Source of the DNA: Ferroglobus sp. | Lineage (GTDB): Archaea > Halobacteriota > Archaeoglobi > Archaeoglobales > Archaeoglobaceae | Direction of reading: 5' to 3' | Assembly: GCA_015520115.1 (NCBI GenBank) | Contig: WAQS01000009.1 | Span: forward strand, 1 to 8,209 | Length of the DNA stretch: 8,209 nt | Shown here: in pieces, positions 1 to 6,704 of the stretch | Layout of the letters: each line of letters begins with the position of its first letter | Numbering within the stretch: position 1 is the first letter of the stretch | Translations under genes and position numbers: made by a program | Notes under the pieces: model-generated | Databases searched by the model: none | What the model was told of the DNA's origin: nothing | Seen by the model: only the letters and a program-made list of their open reading frames with translations

Positions 1-2
1 TC

Positions 3-1085
3 TTCGTTTCCGCAGAAGCACCAGTGACGGAGTTGGAAAAATGGTATCAGCCAGAACAGAGCCTCGTTTACAAGCTCGATAGATTAATAGATGAGAGCGG
101 AATCCTCGACGGAATATCTTCTGGAGACTTGGTGGCGATAAAGACCCACTTCGGAGATTTCGGCACGACGAAAACGCTTAGATCAGTTTTTCTTAGGAAG
201 ATAGCTGAGAAGGTCAAGGAGAGGGGAGGAAAACCCTTTGTAACTGAAACTACCGGCTTGGGGATGACCAAGGACAGAAGCTTCGCCACGGGAAGGCTAA
301 CGATAGCAGAAGAAAACGGCTATACGCAACAAACTTTAGCTGCGCCGGTAATAATAGCCGACGGTCTCATCGGCTTGGATGGGGTAAGAGTTAACGTTAA
401 CGGCAAACACCTCAAGGAGGTATTCGTAGCTAAAGCCATAGCTGAAGCCGATTTCGTCGTTGTTGCTACACATTTCAAGCTCCACTTCAGAGCTGGAGTT
501 GGAGGGAGTCTGAAAAACATCGGAGTTGGCTGCGTAACAAAAACGACCAAGTATGACATCCACGTTGCGAATCCTCCAAGGATAGACAAGGAGAAATGTG
601 TAAGGTGCGATAAATGCTTGGAAGTTTGTCCGGTGGATGCAATAGAGAGCTACGAGATAAATCTTGAGAAGTGCGTCAAATGCGCCGGTTGCGGAGAGGT
701 TTGCGAAGCAAAAGCTGTAGTAATAGCCCCTTGGCTCGTCGGAGGTGACATAGCGGAGAGAATCGTCGAGGCTGCTAAAGCCGTCATAGATACCGTCGGA
801 AAGGAGAACTTCGCTTATCTAAACTTCGTCCTCGACGTCACTCCCCACTGCGACTGTCATCCCTACAGCGGAGTTCCAGTGATCCCGGATATAGGGATTT
901 TCGCCTCTAAAGACATAGTCTCCGTCGATAAGGCAAGTCTTGACGCTTACGAAAGCGAGAAAAACTTTGAAAAAGCTTTGTTAAAAGAAAAATACTGGGA
1001 ATGGACTTCTCCAAAAAGGCTCATAAGCTACGCCGAAGAGCTTGGACTTGGAGAGAGTAAATACACTTTGAATAAACTATTTTAA
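3..1085 (+). CDS. DUF362 iron-sulfur protein with two [4Fe-4S] ferredoxin motifs (5' partial)
   Basis: This is a DUF362-type Fe-S centre protein, probably cytoplasmic, of unknown reaction; the family is suspected of electron transfer or cluster chemistry. Residues counted from the GTG at 24: the DUF362 domain fills about 15-180 and resumes about 240-330. Between them sits a bacterial-type ferredoxin insert, with cysteines at 192, 195, 198 and 202 (CxxCxxCxxxCP) and at 217, 220, 223 and 227. The second motif ends CE rather than CP. A conserved-looking CDC pair lies at 276 and 278. The frame stays open to the window edge and reads FVSAEAP before the GTG. That fits the usual family start (a short strand like VYFVSA), and no ribosome binding site precedes position 24, so the true start is most likely outside the window. 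The stop is TAA at 1083. ileS follows 22 bases later. The family is secure; the biological role is unknown. Confidence 0.88.
   Translation, partial: FVSAEAPVTELEKWYQPEQSLVYKLDRLIDESGILDGISSGDLVAIKTHFGDFGTTKTLRSVFLRKIAEKVKERGGKPFVTETTGLGMTKDRSFATGRLTIAEENGYTQQTLAAPVIIADGLIGLDGVRVNVNGKHLKEVFVAKAIAEADFVVVATHFKLHFRAGVGGSLKNIGVGCVTKTTKYDIHVANPPRIDKEKCVRCDKCLEVCPVDAIESYEINLEKCVKCAGCGEVCEAKAVVIAPWLVGGDIAERIVEAAKAVIDTVGKENFAYLNFVLDVTPHCDCHPYSGVPVIPDIGIFASKDIVSVDKASLDAYESEKNFEKALLKEKYWEWTSPKRLISYAEELGLGESKYTLNKLF
1076..1084 (+). promoter_or_regulatory. Possible TATA box for ileS (leaderless start)
   Basis: An A/T-rich element (ACTATTTTA) is centred about 27 bases before the ATG at 1108, the spacing expected if transcription begins at or next to the start codon. 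A purine/AT stretch (ATAAA) just upstream could serve as a BRE. The 22 bases between the genes show no Shine-Dalgarno-like sequence, which fits a leaderless mRNA. The element overlaps the end of the preceding gene, so read-through from upstream is equally possible. Weak evidence from spacing and composition only. Confidence 0.33.
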
Positions 1086-1107
1086 CCCACATATTTCTCC
1101 TTAACCT

Positions 1108-4100
1108 ATGCAATTCACCGGCGTGTACTCTCACAGAGAAGTGGAGAAGTTCGTCAGAGAGTTCTGGGAAAAAAACAAGATTTACGAAAAGGTTAAAGAA
1201 AGGGGTGATAAGCCCTTTTTCTTTGTTGACGGTCCTCCTTATACTACCGGAAGAATTCACCTCGGTACAGCTTGGAATAAGGTGATAAAAGACACCGTTC
1301 TGCGTTATAAAAGAATGAAAGGGTTCAAAGTGACTGATCGCCCCGGATGGGACATGCACGGGTTGCCGATAGAAGTGAAGGTTGAACAAGAGCTCGGAAT
1401 AAAAGAGAAGAAGGAGATCGAAGAGTTCGGAATAGACAAGTTCGTGAAAATGTGCATGGATTACGCTCTGAAGAACAAAGAGGCTATGACAGAACAATTC
1501 AAATCTCTTGGCGTGTGGATGGATTGGGAAAATCCCTACATGACGATAAAAGCGGAGTACATAAACTCGGCTTGGTGGACGGTCAAGAAGGCTTACGAAA
1601 AAGGTTTGCTTGAGAAAAAGAAGATGGTCGTAAACTGGTGTCCGAGGTGCGAAACTGCTTTGGCTGATGCCGAGGTTGAGTACGCTGAAAGAGAGGATCC
1701 CTCCATATACGTCAAGTTCCCAGTAAAAGGAGAGAAAGCCACTTACATAGTAATCTGGACGACGACGCCTTGGACTCTTCCGGCAAACATGGCTGTAGCT
1801 GTTCACCCATCTTTGGAGTACGCTGTCATAAAAGCTGTTAAGGATGATAAACTTGAGTACCTAATCCTCGCTAAGGAGCTTGCCGAAGATGTTCTGAAGA
1901 AAGGTGGCTATCAGCTTTGGGAGGTAGTGGAAACTAAGCTCGGTGAAGACCTCGTAGGTTTAGAGTACGAGCATCCGCTTGTCGAAGAGATTCCGATTCA
2001 GAAGAAGTTCGTGCATAAAGTTTACATGGCCGAGTTTGTGACTGCTGAAAACACTGGCTGTGTTCACATAGCTCCGGGACATGGATTGGAGGACTACGAA
2101 CTCGGAATTCAGCACGGTCTTGAGGTTTTCAATCCTGTAGATGACAAGGGTGTTTTCACCGAAGAGGCTGGAAAATATGCTGGATTGAACGTGAGAGAGG
2201 CTAACAAAGTGATAATCGAAGATTTAAGGAATAAAGGGCTTCTACTTGCTGAAGACACGATAGTTCACAGATACGGTCACTGCTGGAGGTGCAAAACTCC
2301 GATAATATACAGAGCAACCGAACAGTGGTTTTTGAAGGTTAGCGAGCTTAAGGAGGAGATGCTGAGGGAGATAGACAATGTCAGATGGATTCCGGAGTGG
2401 GCTGGAGCTTCAAGATTCAAGGATTGGGTCAGCAACGCTAAAGACTGGTGCATAAGCAGGCAGAGGTACTGGGGAATTCCGATTCCGGTGTGGACGTGCG
2501 AGAAATGCGGAAAAATGAAAGTTGTTGGAAGCATAAACGAGGTCAGCTGGAAGGACGATTTAGACTTGCACCGTCCGAAAATAGACGAGGTAACTTTCGA
2601 GTGTGAGTGCGGAGGAAAGATGAAAAGAATCAGCGATGTTTTTGACGTCTGGTTCGACAGCGGAGTTGCGAGCTGGGGAACTCTCGAATATCCGCTGAAG
2701 GAAGAGGAGTTTAAGAAACTCTGGCCGGCTGACTTCATAACAGAAGGGCACGATCAGACGAGGGGCTGGTTCTACTCTCAGCTCGGAGCAAGCGTCATCG
2801 CTTTCGGAAAGGCTCCCTACAAAACCGTGCTCATGCACGGATTCACGCTGGACGAGCAGGGAAGAAAGATGAGCAAGAGTTTGGGAAACGTCGTTGAGCC
2901 TGAGGAAGTTATAGACAGAATTGGAGTCGACGCCTTCAGACTTTACGTTCTCTCTTCGGCATTATGGGAGGACTTGAAATTCAGTTGGGGAGAGGCTGAG
3001 AATTTCCTAAGGCTTTTGAACATTTTTTGGAACGCTGTTAGATTCGCATACACTTACATGGAGCTTGACAAATTCAGAGAAGTTCCTCCAGAAAATTGCG
3101 AGCTCAGAATAGAGGATAGGTGGATTCTTTCGAGGCTCGAAAGCTTTTGCAAGCTTGCTAACGAGGCAATGGAAAGCTACAACTTACATAGAGTTGTTAA
3201 AAGGTTTTACGATTTCGTGATAGAAGATTTCAGCAGATGGTACATACAGCTCATTAGGAGGAGAGTTTGGGAAGAAAAGGACAGTCCGAGCAAGATAGCT
3301 GCTTACGCTACGATGCTTCGAGTTATAGATAAAGCCACGAGAGTAATCTCACCCTTCGCCCCCTTCATAGCGGAGTACATTTATCAAAACTTCACGAAGA
3401 AGTTCAGGAAAGGAGAAGAGTCGATTTTCATGGAGCGCTATCCGGAGGTCGATGAGAAGTGGATCGACGAGGAGCTTGAGAAGGAGATGGAGCTTGCAAG
3501 GGAGATAGTTGAAGCGAGCTATACGGCGAGGCAAAAAGCCGGAATAAAGCTTAGATGGCCTCTGAGAAAGCTCATAGTGGAGGGAGACGTGAAAGTGGAG
3601 AGGTTAAGGGAGGTAATTCTCAATCAGAGTAACGTGAAGGAGATAGAGTTCGTGAATGAGTTCGAAAAGGATGTTGTCGTTAAACCGAATTTCAAAAAAC
3701 TCGGAGCAAAGCTTAGGGAGAAAATGAAGGACTTCATGAACTACTTAAACTCGTTGAGCAAGGAGGAAATGAAGCGGATTTACGAAAGGGGTTACGTGGA
3801 GTTCGATGGAGAGAAAATAGAAAGAGACTACCTCGAATTCGAGTTTAAAGTTCCGGAAAACTACAGTTACGAGGAGTTCTCCAGAGGAGTCGTTTACGTT
3901 TACACCGAAATAGACGAGGAGTTGAAGAGAGAGGCGTATGCGAGAGAACTCGTGAGGAGAATTCAGGAAATGAGGAAGGAACTCGATTTAAACGTTGAGG
4001 AGTTCATAGTTGTCACCCTCGAATTCGATGAAGAGCTCGTTAAAGGCTTCGAAGACTACATAAAAACCGAAACCAGAGCGAAAGAGCTGATCTTCGGAAA

Positions 4101-4179
4101 GGCTGAAGGATACGTGAAAGAGTGGGACATAGAGGGAGAGAGGGCGAAGATAGGAATAAAGAGGTTAAATGAAGCTTGA
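1108..4179 (+). CDS. ileS: Isoleucyl-tRNA synthetase (class Ia)
   Basis: This cytoplasmic enzyme charges tRNA-Ile with isoleucine using ATP (EC 6.1.1.5) and hydrolyses mischarged valine. The class Ia signature HIGH appears as HLGT at residues 51-54, followed by GWDMHGLPIEV; KMSKS is exact at 587-591. The CP1 editing domain shows the Thr-rich WTTTPWTLPAN (217-227) and GHGLEDYELG with the conserved Asp at about 329. Zinc-type cysteine pairs are at 178/181, 392/395, 464/467 and 499/501. WFDSG and GHDQTRGWFYSQ complete the catalytic core. An anticodon-binding helical domain follows from about 650, then a C-terminal extension of the kind seen in archaeal and eukaryotic IleRS. The length of 1023 residues is normal for that type. 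The ATG at 1108 gives the usual N-terminus, about 40 residues before the catalytic motif. Its last 11 bases overlap the next gene, which suggests co-expression. The assignment over ValRS or LeuRS rests on overall motif wording and is strong. Confidence 0.97.
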   Translation: MQFTGVYSHREVEKFVREFWEKNKIYEKVKERGDKPFFFVDGPPYTTGRIHLGTAWNKVIKDTVLRYKRMKGFKVTDRPGWDMHGLPIEVKVEQELGIKEKKEIEEFGIDKFVKMCMDYALKNKEAMTEQFKSLGVWMDWENPYMTIKAEYINSAWWTVKKAYEKGLLEKKKMVVNWCPRCETALADAEVEYAEREDPSIYVKFPVKGEKATYIVIWTTTPWTLPANMAVAVHPSLEYAVIKAVKDDKLEYLILAKELAEDVLKKGGYQLWEVVETKLGEDLVGLEYEHPLVEEIPIQKKFVHKVYMAEFVTAENTGCVHIAPGHGLEDYELGIQHGLEVFNPVDDKGVFTEEAGKYAGLNVREANKVIIEDLRNKGLLLAEDTIVHRYGHCWRCKTPIIYRATEQWFLKVSELKEEMLREIDNVRWIPEWAGASRFKDWVSNAKDWCISRQRYWGIPIPVWTCEKCGKMKVVGSINEVSWKDDLDLHRPKIDEVTFECECGGKMKRISDVFDVWFDSGVASWGTLEYPLKEEEFKKLWPADFITEGHDQTRGWFYSQLGASVIAFGKAPYKTVLMHGFTLDEQGRKMSKSLGNVVEPEEVIDRIGVDAFRLYVLSSALWEDLKFSWGEAENFLRLLNIFWNAVRFAYTYMELDKFREVPPENCELRIEDRWILSRLESFCKLANEAMESYNLHRVVKRFYDFVIEDFSRWYIQLIRRRVWEEKDSPSKIAAYATMLRVIDKATRVISPFAPFIAEYIYQNFTKKFRKGEESIFMERYPEVDEKWIDEELEKEMELAREIVEASYTARQKAGIKLRWPLRKLIVEGDVKVERLREVILNQSNVKEIEFVNEFEKDVVVKPNFKKLGAKLREKMKDFMNYLNSLSKEEMKRIYERGYVEFDGEKIERDYLEFEFKVPENYSYEEFSRGVVYVYTEIDEELKREAYARELVRRIQEMRKELDLNVEEFIVVTLEFDEELVKGFEDYIKTETRAKELIFGKAEGYVKEWDIEGERAKIGIKRLNEA
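4161..4165 (+). promoter_or_regulatory. Ribosome binding site of the mptE-like gene, inside ileS
   Basis: GAGGT lies three bases before the ATG at 4169 and matches the archaeal anti-Shine-Dalgarno complement. It sits in the last codons of ileS and supports starting the downstream gene at 4169 in a different frame, with the 11-base overlap, by translational coupling. Confidence 0.5.
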
Positions 4180-4771
4180 AGAGTGGTTCAGAATATACAT
4201 AGAAATCGCAAGAGATTTCGGTTATTCGATTGACGAAGATAGGAGAGCGGCAAGAATTCTAAAAGAGATCGGAAAAGACAAGCTCCTTGACAAAAACGTC
4301 TTAAGAGAAAAACTCGAAGGGAAGGAGGTCGCTGTTGTTGGGGGAGCTGTTAAAAAGCCGAGAGAGTGTCAAAGGATAATCACCGCAGGAAAGTCGCTGA
4401 TAAAATGGATGAACATTACATCAAGGATTCCAGATGTGCACGTGACGGACCTTGAAGAAGGAGCAGAGATTCTGAAAAAAGTGGAGGAAAGAGGGTGTGT
4501 TCTCGTGGTTCATGCCCACGGAGACAACATAGAACTCATAAAAGAAATAGTTCCCGAGCTGAATTTTTTCGTCGCTACAACGCAGGCAGAACCCTTCGAC
4601 AGAGTATACAATTTTGGGGGATTCACAGACGGCGACCGAGCGGCGATAATAGCCAAGGAGTTCGGGGCGAAAAGAATTCTCCTACACGGATTTGATTTTA
4701 AGGCTGAAGGAGTTAAAGGGAAAAAACTCATGTGGGCTAAAAGGATTCTCGAACTCGAAGGGATAATATGA
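4169..4771 (+). CDS. mptE: 6-hydroxymethyl-7,8-dihydropterin pyrophosphokinase, MptE type
   Basis: The MptE family (COG1634, PF01973) transfers pyrophosphate from ATP to 6-hydroxymethyl-7,8-dihydropterin (EC 2.7.6.3), a step towards tetrahydromethanopterin, the C1 carrier of methanogens and Archaeoglobales. Visible motifs are VVGGA in a nucleotide-type loop (about 56-60), IPDVHVTDLEE (87-97), VVHAHGDN (113-120, a likely metal site), GFTDGDRA (151-158), LLHGFDF (171-177) and KLMWAKRIL (186-194). The order and spacing match the family, and 200 residues is close to its usual size, slightly short. There is no signal peptide or membrane segment, so the protein should be cytoplasmic. The start overlaps the ileS end by 11 bases, and its stop overlaps the next ATG as ATGA. 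The TDLEE segment differs from the TDLDG I would expect, which may be a harmless variation. The function comes from family knowledge, not from context, because no other pterin gene is nearby. Confidence 0.88.
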   Translation: MKLEEWFRIYIEIARDFGYSIDEDRRAARILKEIGKDKLLDKNVLREKLEGKEVAVVGGAVKKPRECQRIITAGKSLIKWMNITSRIPDVHVTDLEEGAEILKKVEERGCVLVVHAHGDNIELIKEIVPELNFFVATTQAEPFDRVYNFGGFTDGDRAAIIAKEFGAKRILLHGFDFKAEGVKGKKLMWAKRILELEGII

Positions 4772-5769
4772 AAGTCGCCCAAATCACCCCCTACTCTTTT
4801 CCCCACATCGGAGGAATAGAAATCCACGTTGAAAACCTTTCCAAAGCTCTTTCAAAGTTTTATGACGTGGAGATAATCTCTTCGTCAACGATTCCTTCCC
4901 TTCCAATCCCCTACTCCCCCATCCCCTTGAAAAAGAGGAAGTGCAACGCGGAGATATATCATGCTCACGTTCCAAGCCCTTTCTTCGCTTACATATACTC
5001 CAGCGAGGATAAATTCGTTGTCACATACCACAACGACGTTGAAGTTCCCGATGAGGTTTTCGGAGTTAGTATCCCAAGATTCGCTGCGAAAAAAATTGAA
5101 GAGATAAACGAAAAGGTTACAAGAAAAGTTCTTGACAGAGCGGAGGTTATCGTTGCAACAACTTCAGATTACGCAAGAACATCGAAAATTCTTAGAGACT
5201 ACGAGGAGAAGCTCGAATTTATACCAAACGGCGTTAGCGTTGAAGACTTCGATTTCTACTCCAAGAAAGAAAACTTCGTACTGTACGTCGGAAGGCTCGT
5301 GAAGTATAAAGGGCTGGACTGTCTTATAGAAGCCCTCGAAAACTCAGAAGAGAAGCTCGTAGTTGCGGGAGACGGAGAAGACAGGAAATATTTCGAAAAG
5401 ATGGCTGAGGAGAAAAGGGTGAACGCGAAATTTCTCGGAAAAGTTGAATACGAAAAAGTAAAGGAGCTTATGAGAAAAGCCAAATGCCTCGTTCTGCCGT
5501 CCAAAACGAGATTGGAAGCCTTCGGGATAGTTTTACTCGAAGCGATGGCTTCCGGAACTCCAGTTATAGCGTACAACACTCCCGGAGTAAGAGAAATTGC
5601 GAAAAAGGCAGGGTACACCTTCGAGAGCGTAGAAGAATTGAGGGAAAAAATAAAAAAATTGGATTCAAAGACTGTGAGGAAGCTCGGAAGGAGGGGGAGG
5701 AAAGTGGCAGAAAGTTACAGCTGGGAGAAAGTCGCTGAAAAAATTTCAAAAATTTACGAAAGTTTATGA
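4768..5769 (+). CDS. Glycosyltransferase, GT-B fold, family 4
   Basis: A retaining nucleotide-sugar-dependent glycosyltransferase of the GT4 (GT1-superfamily) type, probably acting at the inner face of the membrane on a lipid or glycan acceptor. The N-terminal domain shows the glycine-rich GGIEIHV acceptor/donor loop (15-21) and YHAH (64-67). The C-terminal domain begins near 168 with LYVGRLVKYKG (172-182) and VVAGDGED (about 199-206). It carries the hallmark E-x7-E with Glu 250 and Glu 258 in EAFGIVLLE. NTPGVREI (269-276) follows. At 333 residues it is short for the family; the missing length is mostly in the N-terminal half, where a proline-rich stretch (42-54) replaces a longer linker. No membrane helix is evident. 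It overlaps its neighbours by ATGA at both ends, so it is translationally coupled in the operon. Sugar and acceptor cannot be read from the sequence. Confidence 0.93.
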   Translation: MKVAQITPYSFPHIGGIEIHVENLSKALSKFYDVEIISSSTIPSLPIPYSPIPLKKRKCNAEIYHAHVPSPFFAYIYSSEDKFVVTYHNDVEVPDEVFGVSIPRFAAKKIEEINEKVTRKVLDRAEVIVATTSDYARTSKILRDYEEKLEFIPNGVSVEDFDFYSKKENFVLYVGRLVKYKGLDCLIEALENSEEKLVVAGDGEDRKYFEKMAEEKRVNAKFLGKVEYEKVKELMRKAKCLVLPSKTRLEAFGIVLLEAMASGTPVIAYNTPGVREIAKKAGYTFESVEELREKIKKLDSKTVRKLGRRGRKVAESYSWEKVAEKISKIYESL

Positions 5770-6704
5770 GAATCGCCATCATCGTCCCGGTTTCTCCCCA
5801 AGAAGACTTAAACACTCTCCTCTCCTCTGCTAAGTGGTTAAAAAATCTGAAGTTTCCCGGAGAAAAGAAAATCCTCTACGTCTTCGATGGGAGCGAGGGA
5901 GATGAGAGGGTTAAATTACTAAAAAACCTCAGGGTAGATGTTCTGGCGAGAAACACGAATAGAGGAAAAAGAGCGGGAGCAATAAACGATGGTTTAAAAG
6001 CTTTGAAAAAATTTAAACCAGACCTCATAGCGATTTTCGACGTTGATTCCCGGCCAGAAGAAGATTTTCTGATAAAGTGTTCGAATTTAAAAACAGACGT
6101 TTACATAAAATCGACGAGGAGGTACATTTACAACGATCACAGTTTTATTTCCAAGGCTGTTTCTCTCGAATACAGACTTATAAATTTTCTTTTGAGAGTT
6201 TCGGCATTCAAACAATTCAACGGATTGATAGGAGTTCTCAACCCGAGGTTTTTATATAAACACCCCTTAAACGAAGACGCCATAACTGAAGACGCGGACT
6301 TCGCCACAAGAATGCACTCTCTTGGATTGAAAGCCGAACTCGCTGAAGGAAGGCTTTTCGAACAGTCCCCAGTAACTGTAAGGGATTTTTTCAATCAGAG
6401 AAAGAGGTGGTACTACGGAGGGTTGCAGCTGTGGAAGTATTTTAAACTGGTCTCAGAATCAAGAAAGTTGTCTTTTAAACTCTCTTGGATCTCTTCTTTA
6501 ACTCTAACTTTCATTCCGGTAGTTTTCCTCCCTCTAATTATTCTCTCCCTTCCAGCCTTACTCGTCTACAGAAAAAACGAAGGTTTTAAAGCATACGCAG
6601 CTTTTATTATCCACTGCTTGGTTCTTCAAGCAGCGGCAGTGTCGGCTGTGATCAGCTACCTAAGGGGTGAGAGGGTAAAATGGGTTCCTCCAAAAAGGAG
6701 CTAA
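5766..6704 (+). CDS. Membrane-anchored family 2 glycosyltransferase (QxxRW type)
   Basis: An inverting GT-A glycosyltransferase with a C-terminal membrane anchor. The N-terminus forms the nucleotide-binding strand (RIAIIVPVS) and FDGSEGDE at about 40-47. NTNRGKRAGAINDGL (about 59-73) is the usual Rossmann-like segment. The metal-binding DxD is D92/D94 in FDVDSRPE, the putative base lies in TEDADFATR (E175/D176), and QRKRW at 211-215 is the QxxRW signature shared with cellulose, chitin and hyaluronan synthases and ceramide glucosyltransferase. Two hydrophobic helices follow (about 244-268 and 276-297), then a short basic tail ending WVPPKRS. The active domain is therefore predicted to face the cytoplasm. 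The start overlaps the GT4 stop by ATGA, and its last 25 bases overlap the UPF0104 gene. Compared with large processive synthases it has few membrane helices and is only 312 residues, so transfer of a single sugar to a lipid carrier is as likely as polymerisation. Confidence 0.92.
   Translation: MRIAIIVPVSPQEDLNTLLSSAKWLKNLKFPGEKKILYVFDGSEGDERVKLLKNLRVDVLARNTNRGKRAGAINDGLKALKKFKPDLIAIFDVDSRPEEDFLIKCSNLKTDVYIKSTRRYIYNDHSFISKAVSLEYRLINFLLRVSAFKQFNGLIGVLNPRFLYKHPLNEDAITEDADFATRMHSLGLKAELAEGRLFEQSPVTVRDFFNQRKRWYYGGLQLWKYFKLVSESRKLSFKLSWISSLTLTFIPVVFLPLIILSLPALLVYRKNEGFKAYAAFIIHCLVLQAAAVSAVISYLRGERVKWVPPKRS
6665..6676 (+). promoter_or_regulatory. Ribosome binding site for the UPF0104 gene, inside the GT2 gene
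   Basis: The run GGTGAGAGGGT ends three bases before the ATG at 6680 and contains two overlapping Shine-Dalgarno-like matches (GGTGA at 6666-6670, GAGGG at 6671-6675). It decides the start at 6680 despite the 25-base overlap with the preceding gene. Confidence 0.55.

Noticed and set aside
1021..1806. Long minus-strand open frame (261 codons) opposite the start of ileS
   Set aside because: It lies wholly opposite a certain IleRS and the end of the DUF362 gene, shows no domain motif, and its His/Phe/Leu-rich composition is what the reverse of Lys/Glu-rich codons gives.
2277..2838. Two overlapping minus-strand open frames opposite the catalytic core of ileS
   Set aside because: Both are shadows of the conserved IleRS reading frame, with no motif, promoter or ribosome binding site.
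4495..4827. Open frames on both strands inside the mptE and GT4 genes
   Set aside because: The mptE motifs (HAHGDN, DGDRA, HGFDF) fix the true frame; the alternatives have no recognisable content.
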